Source: Myxococcota bacterium (GTDB taxonomy: Bacteria; Myxococcota_A; Polyangia; HGW-17). Taken from it: a stretch of 62,167 bases of DNA. The notes beneath the pieces were generated by a model. That model made no database searches and had not been told where the DNA came from. It saw nothing but the letters and a program-made list of their open reading frames with translations. The stretch is taken from positions 1-62,167 of the forward strand of contig JAHJMN010000173.1 of assembly GCA_018821305.1 (NCBI GenBank). Direction: 5' to 3'. Shown one piece after another: positions 1 to 9,306 of this stretch; positions within the stretch are counted from its first letter, which is position 1, and every line of letters starts with the position of its first letter. Made by a program: the position numbers and the translations under genes.

Positions 1-79
1 ATTCAATTTTTATCAAAATTGAGCATGTTTACGAAAACATGCTATTCAGAACACTATAATAATTTCAAGGTCTTCATTC

Positions 80-138
80 TTAATGTCCTGTGCCTGAAAT
101 CGGCGTAAACTTGAAAAGATCGTATTACAGGACATTAA
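80..138 (-). repeat. Intergenic palindromic element, copy 1
   Basis: The ends are a perfect 11-bp inverted repeat, TTAATGTCCTG at 80-90 and CAGGACATTAA at 128-138. Read on the minus strand, the interior (CCTGTAATACGATC, TTTTCAAG, CGCCGATTT) lines up with the copies at 45851, 55406 and 62021, so the core is oriented opposite to those. It lies just downstream of the frameshifted small gene at 143-363. Confidence 0.8.
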
Positions 139-142
139 CTAT

Positions 143-363
143 TTAAAATACTTTTGCGTACTCTAAATTAGTAATGAAATTAATCATATAATCTTCATTG
201 ACACAATTATCCCAATCTATTTGCAATTCAGGTTCAAATAAATTCGGGCGCAAAATACCGTCTACCGAATCAAACTCAGTCAGGTGTAATCCTCTCCATT
301 CATTGTAGCTTACCCACATATCCTGTTCTTCGGGTCCGAATTTTTTACAATTTTATAATACAT
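143..363 (-). pseudogene. Small conserved-looking protein gene with a one-base frameshift
   Basis: No family is recognised. On the minus strand an ATG at 363, preceded by AGGATAAGT as a ribosome site, opens a frame MYYKIVK that runs out, while the frame from about 346 to the TAA at 143-145 reads KFGPEEQDMWVSYNEW... and ends NLEYAKVF. The switch falls in a run of six A (341-346 on the plus strand as T). One extra A would give a continuous 73-residue acidic protein rich in Trp and Asp. The second frame alone has an ATG at 319 and could give 58 residues. It may be a genuine pseudogene or a homopolymer sequencing error. It lies just downstream of the lipoprotein gene ending at 446. Confidence 0.5.
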
Positions 364-445
364 ACTTATCCTAAAAAACACCACAGGACAACCTTTGATT
401 CTATCTAATGAGTATCCAATAGCCGCTCCCCTGATGATGCACTTT

Positions 446-2281
446 CTAAAATATTCCGGGGGTTTTCAGCATGAAGATGTCCATGCCTCCGAACCATGTG
501 CTTCCAAGAGAGTGTGATGTATTACCCACTGTGATGAGATTTCCGTCGGTATCAACCGCTGCAGATGTCGGTTTATCTTCTTCGGAGCAGCCTGCATGCC
601 TCGTTTCCGAAACAACATTGCCACCACTGACAGTAATGGCATGGAGCATAACATCGCCGACACCGGCGTTTGTCCAGTAATCATAATCCCCTTCGGACAT
701 GGCAGCGGTCATTATGTAGTCAGCGTTGCCGGAAAGGGCATTGCCGTAATCATTGCCGGCACTGCCAAATTGCCATGCGGTTATTACTGAGCCTAGGGAA
801 TTGTGCTTAGCTGTATAGGCGTCATATGCGCCGAGGGATTCGGATGCAAGATCACCCTGAGTATACCCCGTTGTCCAGATGCTTCCGTCACCGGCAATGA
901 AAACATCGTTGGCACCGTCGTTGGAAGCGGTACCAAACTGGTGAATCCATAAAAGTACCCCGCTGCGGTTAATTTTCATAAGTATTGCATCAGTGCCACC
1001 GAAATGATCCTGCCCCATTATCCCGAAAGTATATCCGGAAACAAAGGTATTGCCGATGGAATCGGACCGGACGGATGTGGGATAATCATTTTGTGGCGTG
1101 CCATGAAGTGCCGTCCACTGGCGAACTCCGCCACTTGAATACTTCACCATAAACACATCTATCCCACCAGCGTTTGTTTCACCGTCAAGATCGCCGTATG
1201 TGTAGCCAGCCACGTAGATATTACCGTCGGAATCAACGGTTACAGCTTCGCCGTAATCACCCACTGGTGTACCTGATAAGAGTCCCCAGTTTATCGCTCC
1301 CGCTGAATCAAGGGAGGCTACAAGTAAATCATCATGACCGGCAGTTGCATAGCCGTTAAACGAACCTGAAGAATAACCCGTAACGATGATATTTCCGGAA
1401 GAATCCTGTGCCACTCCACGACCACTGTCGTTGCCTTCGCCCCCTAAAAGCACTGTCCATAGAGGGGTTCCTTCGGGATTAATTTTCTTTACGAAAATAT
1501 CGGTTCCTCCGCTGTTTGTCTGACCGTCCATGTTGCCGGATGTAGTTCCGACTAAAATCAGATTGCCATCGCTGGCTCGGATAACTCTAGCGACTTCATC
1601 GTCACTTCCGCTGCCGTATTGATGTATTTCCATGCAGTTACGGAATGAAAAACTGCATTGATTACTGCAAACGAGGTCCCCTTCAATGCCCGTGAGCCCT
1701 TCGCAGGTTTCCGAATTCAGCATCTCCCCATCGCATTCTTCGCCCTGGGCAGTCTGGATTGTGTCGTCGCCGCATCTTTCACAACCGGAAACATCCCAAG
1801 TGCAGCCGGAACACTCAACTTCCCCACTGTAATGCCCGAGGTCTTCACAGGACAGAGGTGTCGTATCCGACTCGCATTCTTCTGTAGTGCCGATGAATCC
1901 GTCACCGCAGACATCGTATTGACGGCAGGAGCTTTCATCAATGGTGCACGAAGTGGTGCAGGTCAAAGTTCCACCGGTATATCCTCTGCTTTGACAACTT
2001 TGACCACCGAAATCTTCCTCGTCGCATTCTTCGGGACCATCTGCAGTGCCATTTCCGCAGGTCGAATTAAAACATCCTGCGGTATTAACAGTGCAGTCTT
2101 CGTTGCAATACAAAGTACCGCCACCGAGACCGAGAGATTCACAACTTACAGAGCCGAAATCGTTTCCGTCGCAGTCTTCGGTTCCATCACGGAGATTATT
2201 ACCACAGTAATCGGAACTGGTTGAATCTGCACATGAAACAAAGAAAATGCAGAGTATAGAGAATATTGACAGGTTTCTCAT
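446..2281 (-). CDS. Lipoprotein with Cys-rich repeats and SBBP beta-propeller repeats
   Basis: 611 residues. A lipoprotein signal peptide ends in FFVSC (Cys17), so the protein is probably envelope-anchored. Residues about 25-215 hold four or five Myxococcus-type Cys-rich repeats (CGNN..DGTEDCDG, CGNGTADGPEECDEE, CGDGFIGTTEECE), each with paired cysteines. From about 220 to the end there are around seven repeats of about 50 residues of the type 'D..SGNIIVTGYSSGSFNG...GG.DIFV.K....G...W', typical of SBBP-type beta-propeller proteins. The family is usually surface-exposed; its ligand is unknown. The start ATG follows a GGGGGTAA site. It shares strand and architecture with the next lipoprotein upstream (2311-3951), 29 bp away, so co-transcription is likely. 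Confidence 0.85.
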   Translation of the reverse strand: MRNLSIFSILCIFFVSCADSTSSDYCGNNLRDGTEDCDGNDFGSVSCESLGLGGGTLYCNEDCTVNTAGCFNSTCGNGTADGPEECDEEDFGGQSCQSRGYTGGTLTCTTSCTIDESSCRQYDVCGDGFIGTTEECESDTTPLSCEDLGHYSGEVECSGCTWDVSGCERCGDDTIQTAQGEECDGEMLNSETCEGLTGIEGDLVCSNQCSFSFRNCMEIHQYGSGSDDEVARVIRASDGNLILVGTTSGNMDGQTNSGGTDIFVKKINPEGTPLWTVLLGGEGNDSGRGVAQDSSGNIIVTGYSSGSFNGYATAGHDDLLVASLDSAGAINWGLLSGTPVGDYGEAVTVDSDGNIYVAGYTYGDLDGETNAGGIDVFMVKYSSGGVRQWTALHGTPQNDYPTSVRSDSIGNTFVSGYTFGIMGQDHFGGTDAILMKINRSGVLLWIHQFGTASNDGANDVFIAGDGSIWTTGYTQGDLASESLGAYDAYTAKHNSLGSVITAWQFGSAGNDYGNALSGNADYIMTAAMSEGDYDYWTNAGVGDVMLHAITVSGGNVVSETRHAGCSEEDKPTSAAVDTDGNLITVGNTSHSLGSTWFGGMDIFMLKTPGIF

Positions 2282-2310
2282 ATTAAAGAATTACCCCCTT
2301 TGGGATCGGT

Positions 2311-3951
2311 TTAATAAGCGCTTGAAGTCTGAGTGATGTAAGGATTGCCGCCGGAGGAAAGAGGAGTAACCGTACAGGTTACAGCACCGGTAACAGGGTC
2401 AACTTCCGTAAGAACATCAGCTACACGCCACAAATCTGAGGCACTACATACGGACCCGGAATCGGTGAAAGTAACCTGATTTGAAGTGGGATACCCGTAG
2501 GTAGCAAGTCGCTGACCATCGCAGTAAATGTTTACAACTGGGTGAGTTACCAAGGAGCCGGTCCAATAGTGAAGACCAACCCTATATGTCTGACCATCCG
2601 TGGGATAGTCAACGTTAATATTTTCTGGTATACCAACATCCCATTGGTTGTCGAGGTCTAGCCTCGGATTTTTGCAAACTCCATAATTCGTGTTGAAATA
2701 TGAACCACTCGGTGTTCCGATACAGAAATCAATAGAACTGTCTGCTTGATTCCAGGCACTCTGAGCCCAGAAGCTGTTGCCTTTGCAGTTTGCAAAGCGA
2801 CAATCTTCACTTCCACACCAGTTAGTACCATGTCCTTGCTTCATGAGGTGAAGGTCAAGGTCAGTACTGCCGGCGGTATCCCAGCAAGTTTCAACGCGGA
2901 GTCCCGGGCCTTCTACTTTAAGAATGAATGTGCATTCATAGTATTCGGTTGCATTGTAATAAACCCGCATGGTGATTGTATACCAGCCGGAAAGGTTGAA
3001 ATTGAGTGTTATCTGCTGTGTGTCAGCTACATAGTTGAGTTGATTGTTTCCATTGACGGTAAAAGCACGCTGGCCGAGTACTTCGTCGCAGGGACCGTTG
3101 GAAATTGTCCATTCCCAGCGGACTGCCGTACCAAAGTAGTAGTTGCCACCGTCAATTACAAAGTCCGTAAAGGGCATTGCACCTGAAAGTGTTGGATCAT
3201 CACTCTGGGGACAATTAATGGGCGGCAGGCAGCACAGGCCATCGTCGGCACAACCGTTACAGTCGTTATCAAGTCCGTCACAGGATTCCGGTGTGGGGGA
3301 AATTCCGCCTTCACAGGGGCCCCAGGTACCGAATTCACCGCCGGAACTGAGACAAAGTTGCTGACCATCAACGCAGGCGCCGATGTTACGTCGGTTCGGA
3401 GGTCCGAGGAAACATTGACGAACGTCGCCGGGAATGCATGATGTAGAGTTTTCGTCAATCTGGCCATTGCAGTTGTCGTCAAGTCCATTATTTGGGATTT
3501 CCGTGGCGCCGCAGCCAGACGGAACAGGGTTTGTACATTCAGCGATCATTTCAGGAGGGCAATCTCCTGCGTCCGCATCGAAATCCCAGGGATTGGTGTC
3601 GGTAACATCGCCAGCATCGTTGTTGTTGTTATTATTATTACAGCCCTGAAATGTGAGGCAATCCAGGTCGTCACAATCTACAGCCCCGTCACCATCGTCA
3701 TCGGTACCGTTATCGCAGATTTCAATATTGCTGTTGGTATTATTTACGTTATTTGTGTTGTTGCTTTGACAGGCAGCGGAGGCGGCGCAATCTGAATCAT
3801 TGCAATCGATATCACCATCACCGTCATCATCGATGTTATTATTGCATATTTCGCTGCCAGGATCGTTGTTTGTGGACTTTTTGGGGTCGCAGCCGGATAG
3901 GATAATCATGGCGAAAATCGCCGTCAGGGTAAGTGAAAGTATGCTCTTCAT
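2311..3951 (-). CDS. Lipoprotein with MopE-like metal-binding motifs
   Basis: 546 residues from the ATG at 3951, chosen because GGAGG lies seven bases upstream and the signal peptide MKSILSLTLTAIFAMIILSGC begins there; a longer frame to 3981 lacks these. After the lipobox Cys come two 'EIC.N..DDDGDG..DC.D.DC' segments separated by Asn/Thr-rich linkers, then 'IPNNGLDDNCNGQIDE' and 'ESCDGLDNDCNGCADD'. These resemble MopE-type putative metal-binding motifs common in myxobacteria. The C-terminal half (about residues 245-546) looks like a beta-rich extracellular region ('CWDTAGSTDLDLHLMK'); I cannot assign its function. Surface location and calcium or metal binding are inferences. Confidence 0.85.
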   Translation of the reverse strand: MKSILSLTLTAIFAMIILSGCDPKKSTNNDPGSEICNNNIDDDGDGDIDCNDSDCAASAACQSNNTNNVNNTNSNIEICDNGTDDDGDGAVDCDDLDCLTFQGCNNNNNNNDAGDVTDTNPWDFDADAGDCPPEMIAECTNPVPSGCGATEIPNNGLDDNCNGQIDENSTSCIPGDVRQCFLGPPNRRNIGACVDGQQLCLSSGGEFGTWGPCEGGISPTPESCDGLDNDCNGCADDGLCCLPPINCPQSDDPTLSGAMPFTDFVIDGGNYYFGTAVRWEWTISNGPCDEVLGQRAFTVNGNNQLNYVADTQQITLNFNLSGWYTITMRVYYNATEYYECTFILKVEGPGLRVETCWDTAGSTDLDLHLMKQGHGTNWCGSEDCRFANCKGNSFWAQSAWNQADSSIDFCIGTPSGSYFNTNYGVCKNPRLDLDNQWDVGIPENINVDYPTDGQTYRVGLHYWTGSLVTHPVVNIYCDGQRLATYGYPTSNQVTFTDSGSVCSASDLWRVADVLTEVDPVTGAVTCTVTPLSSGGNPYITQTSSAY

Positions 3952-4117
3952 TTGTGTCCTCCGACCTGTGATATACTTCACAGGATAAAGCAGTTTAGCA
4001 CAGTCAATTCAATTACGCCATTAATAATTTTTTAATGATTTTAGGCTCAATCCGTTGTAATTTGAACCCGGCCGACGATTATTATTCAGGTAATACCTGA
4101 AAACAAACAGTGAAATA

Positions 4118-4963
4118 ATGATTGAATTTAAAGATGTTTTTAAGATTTATGATAAAAGAAAAGTCCTTGATGGAATGTCACTCAAAATAAATGAAGGAGA
4201 GATCTTCGGATTTCTTGGACCAAACGGTGCTGGAAAGAGTACTTCCGTGAGTATTGCGTGCGGACTGAAAAAACCGTCATCCGGCTCTGTTACCATCGGA
4301 AACGGACTCAATCCTGAGTCCTCTTCTGCGAGGAAAATTCTCGGCCTGGTTCCCCAATCCATTGCCCTGTATCCGGACTTGACTGCTTCGGAAAATCTGA
4401 GTTTTTTCGCAAGCATATATGGACTTTCGGGAGCAAAATTGAAAAACAGAGTAGAATGGGCCCTTGAAGCGGCGGACCTTGTAGAGCATAAAAACCGCCG
4501 TGCAGGAGTATTCTCCGGTGGAATGCAGCGACGACTGAACATTGCCTGTGCCCTCATGCATGATCCCCAAATAATAATAATGGACGAACCTACCGTGGGT
4601 GTGGATCCACAATCTCGAAACCGGATATTCGAAACGGTTAAAGACCTGAGAAGTAAAGGGAAAACCGTAATTTATGTAACTCATTACATGGAAGAAGCTG
4701 AAAAACTGTGTGATCGCATCGGTATAATCGACATGGGAAAAATACTCGCCGTGGACACGACACAGGGTCTGATTGCTTCGCATAAACTGTCCCCCGTTGT
4801 TGAGGTTTCCTTTGGTGAGACAACAACGGTTTATGAAACGGATAATCCTCTCAAAGAGCTTGAAAAACTCCAGAAAACCGGTGGCATGACATCTTTTAAC
4901 GTAAGGCAGCCCTCGCTGGAGGATGTTTTCCTGAAAATGACAGGACATAAACTCAGGGATTAA
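4118..4963 (+). CDS. ABC transporter ATP-binding protein (ABC-2 exporter type)
   Basis: 281 residues, the usual length. Walker A is GPNGAGKST at 34-42, the signature FSGGMQRR at 132-139, Walker B IIIMDEP at 152-158, followed by a switch histidine in YVTHYMEEAE. The protein powers export by the membrane partner encoded next, whose ATG overlaps this stop codon by one base (TAATG), so the two are translationally coupled. The substrate is not visible in the sequence. The closest relatives in architecture are the DrrA/CcmA-like drug or lipid exporters. The carotenoid-type desaturases 130 bp downstream could share the transcript, but that does not establish a link. No clear ribosome site precedes the ATG. 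Confidence 0.93.
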   Translation: MIEFKDVFKIYDKRKVLDGMSLKINEGEIFGFLGPNGAGKSTSVSIACGLKKPSSGSVTIGNGLNPESSSARKILGLVPQSIALYPDLTASENLSFFASIYGLSGAKLKNRVEWALEAADLVEHKNRRAGVFSGGMQRRLNIACALMHDPQIIIMDEPTVGVDPQSRNRIFETVKDLRSKGKTVIYVTHYMEEAEKLCDRIGIIDMGKILAVDTTQGLIASHKLSPVVEVSFGETTTVYETDNPLKELEKLQKTGGMTSFNVRQPSLEDVFLKMTGHKLRD

Positions 4964-6207
4964 TGACGATGATGCGGATTTTAGCAATTGCAATCAAAGA
5001 TTTAAAGCAAATAGCAAGAGATCGAGGAACCTTCTTCTTCACCTTTATTTTCCCGGTAATTTATGCCATTGCTTTTGGCTTTTTCTTCAGCGGCCAGTTT
5101 AAAAGTGCTGGAAATCAGCAACTTCATGTTGTTGACCTTGATAACTCAGAAATTTCTGCGAAATTCATTGATGAGCTCCGAAAAAGTGGAGGGTTTATAA
5201 TTAATAAACTCACTACCGAAGTTGCACTCAAAAAAACATCCGAGGGAGCGGTTCCTGTTTTTCTCAAGATAGACAAAGGGTTCGCTCAGAACTTTGCTAC
5301 GGCCCTGATCACGGGGAATAAAAAAATATCTTTTCACTATGACCCATCAAAACCTTACATGGCCGCCTCGCTGGAAGGAATTGCCATCAAGTCATGGCTA
5401 AAACTATGGTTTTCAAGTGCAGACATCAATATTCCCATTGTTCGAAAGGATATGCTTGCCCTTATTCCTGAAAAAAGCCCCATGAAAAGCGTTATTGCTT
5501 CGTTTTTTGACGGACTTGGCGCGTTCAGCCACTACGTGGTGTCATATTCCAAAGATGCGAAGTTTGCAGCGATTCCTAAAACTCCGGTAACTATGGGCGC
5601 AAAACCGCCGGGGCCCTTCGACGTAAGTTTTCCTCAAGGGATTATATGGGGAATCATAGGATGCATCGCTGCATTTGTACTTGGGTTCGTTATTGAACGC
5701 ACAAGTGGAACCCTGAGCCGGATTCGTTCCGCCCCTATTACACTGTGGGAGTTTATCGCAGGCAAAGCTCTCGCATCCATTTTTACAATATTCCTCATCA
5801 GTGTAATGATGGCACTGTTTGCAAAAATACTTTTCGGACTCAGGATTTCCAGTATTCCACTGTTCCTGTTGAGTTCTCTTTTTGTTGCGATCTCATTTTC
5901 CGGAGTTATGATGCTTATGGCTTCTGTTGCAAAAACAGAACAGAGTGCCGGAGCAATCACATGGCCAGCATTTATGATTCTTGCCATGTTCGGAGGAGGT
6001 ATGATTCCCCTCCATTTCATGCCTTCATGGATGGTTACGGCAAGTCAGTTTTCCCCGGTGGGATGGGCAATTCACGTCCTTGAAGCAACAACCTGGCGGG
6101 GTACGCCCTTCTCTGCCGTCTGGCATTATTTTGTTTTCCTCGGTGGTCTCGGTCTTCTTTCTTTTATTGCCGGCACGATATTGCTGAAACGCAGTTTATG
6201 TGATTGA
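4963..6207 (+). CDS. ABC-2 type transporter permease
   Basis: 414 residues. The layout is that of ABC-2 permeases with a large extracytoplasmic domain: an N-terminal membrane helix (about 23-43, FFFTFIFPVIYAIAFGFFFSG), an external region of about 180 residues, and a cluster of about five helices between residues 225 and 410. The motif 'RTSGTLSRIRSAPITLWEFIAGKALA' is characteristic of the coupling region. It is the membrane subunit for the ATPase encoded immediately upstream, with the start overlapping that gene's stop codon by one base. A second possible start is the ATG at 4969. The pair probably forms a homodimeric permease with two ATPase subunits. The substrate is unknown. Confidence 0.92.
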   Translation: MTMMRILAIAIKDLKQIARDRGTFFFTFIFPVIYAIAFGFFFSGQFKSAGNQQLHVVDLDNSEISAKFIDELRKSGGFIINKLTTEVALKKTSEGAVPVFLKIDKGFAQNFATALITGNKKISFHYDPSKPYMAASLEGIAIKSWLKLWFSSADINIPIVRKDMLALIPEKSPMKSVIASFFDGLGAFSHYVVSYSKDAKFAAIPKTPVTMGAKPPGPFDVSFPQGIIWGIIGCIAAFVLGFVIERTSGTLSRIRSAPITLWEFIAGKALASIFTIFLISVMMALFAKILFGLRISSIPLFLLSSLFVAISFSGVMMLMASVAKTEQSAGAITWPAFMILAMFGGGMIPLHFMPSWMVTASQFSPVGWAIHVLEATTWRGTPFSAVWHYFVFLGGLGLLSFIAGTILLKRSLCD

Positions 6208-6334
6208 TCATAATTTTACCCAATGACATTGTTGCTTGATTATACTAGACTACCCAAAATCATAGTTTGAATTTGCTCGAAAGTTTTCGAAGTCATTGTT
6301 ATGTGTTGAAATATGGTTGAAATGGAGAAGTAAG

Positions 6335-7819
6335 ATGAAAAAATTTATCGTAATCGGAGCCGGTCTTGGTGGTATCAGCGCTGCCGTCAGTCTGAAAACT
6401 GAAGGTCATGATGTAGTAATTTTCGAAAAAAACAGCCACACCGGGGGCAGGCTTAATATTCACAGCGAAGAAGGTTTTTCATTTGATCTTGGCCCCTCAA
6501 TAATCATAATGCCAGAAATTTTCAGAGAGCTTTTCCGTAAGGCTGGTAAAAAACTTGAAAACTACATGACATTTGAAGAACTTAATCCGCAGTGGCGAAA
6601 CTTCTGGCCTGACGGCACAGTGTTAGACCTCCACTCTGAAATTTCCGCCATGGAAAAAGAACTCCGTCGTCTTGGCCCTGATGCCGGCGATGGTTTTTTC
6701 AATTACGTTGAATACTCCCGTAAATTATTCAACTATGCGGAAAAATCTTATTTCAAACCAGGAAATGATACTTTCACCTCGTTTGTCAAGAATCAAAAAT
6801 TGCTTGATATCGCAACTAAAACAGAGTTTTACCGTTCAATGCAATCAGGAGTGGACAAATTCGTAAAAAACCCATATCTGCGCGATATGCTTGGTTTTTT
6901 TATAAAGTATGTGGGTTCATCTTCCCATGATGCCCCGGGAGTATTAAATCTACTTCTATATTCACAACTTGAAGGTGGCCTCCAGTATGTAAAAGGCGGA
7001 CTGTATAATATGGCCAGAGGTTTTTCGAAACTACTGTCCGACATTGAAATTCCCGTTTTCCACAACTCAAAAGTCGTTGAGATAATCAGGCAAGGCGATC
7101 TGGTAAAAGGCGTTGTCCTTGAAAACGGTGAAAAGCATTTTGCCGATGCCGTGATTTCAAATCTTGAAATCATACCTGCTATGAAAACACTCCTTGGCAA
7201 TGATCCCAAACATGTTAAAAAACTTGATAAATTCCAGCCTGCATGCTCAGGACTTGTTATCCATCTTGGAGTGAAAGGCACTTATCCGCAACTTACGCAC
7301 CATAACTTCTTCTTTTCCAAATCAACGGCGGACCATTTTAAAACAATTTTTCATGACGGAAAACTACCATCAGATCCAACAACGTATCTTGTTTGTCCAA
7401 CGGTATCCGATAAATCAATTGCCCCGGAAGGTCACAGTATAATCAAGATTTTACCGCATGTTCCAGTATTGCCCGAAGATGGCTCCCTGCCTGATTATCG
7501 TGCTCTTGAAGAACGCGTTTACGACAAACTTGAAGAAATGGGACTTGTGGACCTTCGCAAACGCACAGTTTATAAAAATGTCCTCACCCCGGCGGATATC
7601 CATTCCCTTTACGGCTCAAATCGTGGAGCAATTTACGGCGTCGTAAGTGATCTTAAAATGAATCTCGGATTTAAAGCCCCACGTCGATCAACCATGTGCC
7701 GCAATCTTTATTTTACCGGTGGTTCAGTAAATCCCGGTCCGGGCACCCCCATGGTCACTCTGTGTGGCCAGATCCTTAGTGCTGAAATTATTAATGATAT
7801 AAATAAAGGAGAATTCTGA
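6335..7819 (+). CDS. CrtI-type FAD-dependent phytoene desaturase-like protein
   Basis: 494 residues from the ATG at 6335, preceded by GGAGAAGTAAG; a longer frame from 6296 has no ribosome site. The N-terminus carries the dinucleotide-binding fold (VIGAGLGGISAAVSL, residues 5-19, then a terminal acidic residue in VVIFEKN). The C-terminus has YFTGGSVNPGPGTPMVTLCGQ-like residues, the conserved FAD end of CrtI enzymes. The family desaturates or isomerises phytoene and related carotenoids at the membrane. The next gene encodes a second, divergent family member and overlaps by one base. Paired CrtI proteins are known in myxobacteria, where two desaturases act together. No crtB or crtE is in this window, so the exact substrate is open. 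Confidence 0.88.
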   Translation: MKKFIVIGAGLGGISAAVSLKTEGHDVVIFEKNSHTGGRLNIHSEEGFSFDLGPSIIIMPEIFRELFRKAGKKLENYMTFEELNPQWRNFWPDGTVLDLHSEISAMEKELRRLGPDAGDGFFNYVEYSRKLFNYAEKSYFKPGNDTFTSFVKNQKLLDIATKTEFYRSMQSGVDKFVKNPYLRDMLGFFIKYVGSSSHDAPGVLNLLLYSQLEGGLQYVKGGLYNMARGFSKLLSDIEIPVFHNSKVVEIIRQGDLVKGVVLENGEKHFADAVISNLEIIPAMKTLLGNDPKHVKKLDKFQPACSGLVIHLGVKGTYPQLTHHNFFFSKSTADHFKTIFHDGKLPSDPTTYLVCPTVSDKSIAPEGHSIIKILPHVPVLPEDGSLPDYRALEERVYDKLEEMGLVDLRKRTVYKNVLTPADIHSLYGSNRGAIYGVVSDLKMNLGFKAPRRSTMCRNLYFTGGSVNPGPGTPMVTLCGQILSAEIINDINKGEF

Positions 7820-9306
7820 TGAAAAAGAAATCTGTTGCTGTAATAGGAGCTGGCCCCGGTGGCCTGAGTGCTGCAATGATCCTTGCATCCAAGGGTTATG
7901 ACGTAAATGTTTATGAAAAAGAGGCCATTGTTGGCGGACGTAACGGGTACTTTCAACTGGGGAAGTATCGTTTTGACATAGGTCCTACATTCCTTATGAT
8001 GCGCAACGTTCTGGATGAAATTTTCGAAATAACAGGGCGAAACAGTGAAGATTATATGGAATTTACTGAACTTGATCCCATGTATCGTCTGGCTTTTGGC
8101 AACGGAAAAACGTTTTTTCCAACGCGAAACAAAGAAAGCATGAAGCAGCAGTTGGAATCCCTGTGGCCCGGTTCCTGGGACGGCTACGAAAGATACATGA
8201 AAAGGGAAGCTAAAAAATATGAGAAACTCATACCCTGTCTGCAGAAACCCTATGGAACCATTCGTGAAACACTGAATCCAAATCTGTTTCTAGCTACACC
8301 CTACCTCGACGGGCACATCAATCTGTTTAAATATCTTGGGAAATACTTCAAACACGACGATCTTAAAATTTCCTTTACATTTCAAGCTAAGTACCTTGGG
8401 ATGAGCCCATGGGAATGCCCTGCAACATTTTCTATAATCAGTTATCTCGAGCACGGTTTCGGTATCTGGCATGTTAAAGGCGGACTCAATCAAATGAGCC
8501 AGCAGATGGCAAAAGTCCTTGAAGAAGAAGGTGGAAAAGTCCATCTGAATACTCAAGTAAAAGAAATTATTGTTGAAAACGGCGCGGCAAAGGGACTTAT
8601 TCTCAGCGACGGTAGCGAAATCAGATCTGATTATGTTGTGATTAACGCTGATTTTGCCCACGCAATGAACAACCTGATTGCTCCGGAGCACAAACGTAAA
8701 TACACTCCATCTCACCTGTCGAACATGAAATACAGTTGCAGTACCTGGATGATGTACCTCGGAGTAGATAAATTATATGATGTCCCTCATCATAACATCA
8801 TTTTCAGCCCCGATTACAAAAAGAACGTGGATGAGATAACCAAGTCCATGACAATATCACCGGAACCGAGCATTTATATTCAGAATGCCGCCATCACGGA
8901 TCCGACATTAGCACCCAAAGGACACAGTACTATTTACATCCTGGTTCCGGCTCCGAATAATAAAAGCGGAATCAATTGGGCCGACTATGAATCTGATTTC
9001 AGAGAAAAAATCCTTGATATTGCAGAGCAACGGGGCGGACTTCCGGATCTAAGGCGGCATATTGTCACGGAAAAACTCTTCACGCCAAACGATTGGGAAG
9101 ATCAAATGGCGGTTTATCGTGGTGCTACTTTTAATCTGGCACACAATATAGGACAGATGCTTTATTTCCGCCCACATAACAAATTTGAAGAGTTCGAAAA
9201 CTGCTATCTCGTTGGAGGTGGAACTCACCCGGGAAGCGGTATCCCCACCATTCTGGAATCCGGAAAACTCAGCGCATCAATGATCCTCAAACGCGACTTC
9301 ACCTGA
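7819..9306 (+). CDS. Second CrtI-type phytoene desaturase-like protein
   Basis: 495 residues, nearly the same length as the upstream paralogue. The FAD-binding motif is VIGAGPGGLSAAMIL (residues 8-22), and the C-terminal signature is YLVGGGTHPGSGIPTILESG, closer to classical CrtI/CrtN than the upstream protein. The ATG overlaps the preceding stop (TGATG), so the two products are probably made in equal amounts. Two coupled CrtI-like proteins suggest sequential steps of one carotenoid pathway, or one desaturase plus one ketolase, cis-trans isomerase or neurosporene-stage enzyme; sequence alone does not decide. The last eight bases overlap the 3' end of the convergent lipoprotein gene. Confidence 0.88.
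   Translation: MKKKSVAVIGAGPGGLSAAMILASKGYDVNVYEKEAIVGGRNGYFQLGKYRFDIGPTFLMMRNVLDEIFEITGRNSEDYMEFTELDPMYRLAFGNGKTFFPTRNKESMKQQLESLWPGSWDGYERYMKREAKKYEKLIPCLQKPYGTIRETLNPNLFLATPYLDGHINLFKYLGKYFKHDDLKISFTFQAKYLGMSPWECPATFSIISYLEHGFGIWHVKGGLNQMSQQMAKVLEEEGGKVHLNTQVKEIIVENGAAKGLILSDGSEIRSDYVVINADFAHAMNNLIAPEHKRKYTPSHLSNMKYSCSTWMMYLGVDKLYDVPHHNIIFSPDYKKNVDEITKSMTISPEPSIYIQNAAITDPTLAPKGHSTIYILVPAPNNKSGINWADYESDFREKILDIAEQRGGLPDLRRHIVTEKLFTPNDWEDQMAVYRGATFNLAHNIGQMLYFRPHNKFEEFENCYLVGGGTHPGSGIPTILESGKLSASMILKRDFT

Noticed and set aside
1658-2224. A 188-residue plus-strand frame opposite the first lipoprotein
   Set aside because: It is antisense to Cys-rich repeats, whose codon usage leaves the opposite frame open; no independent support.
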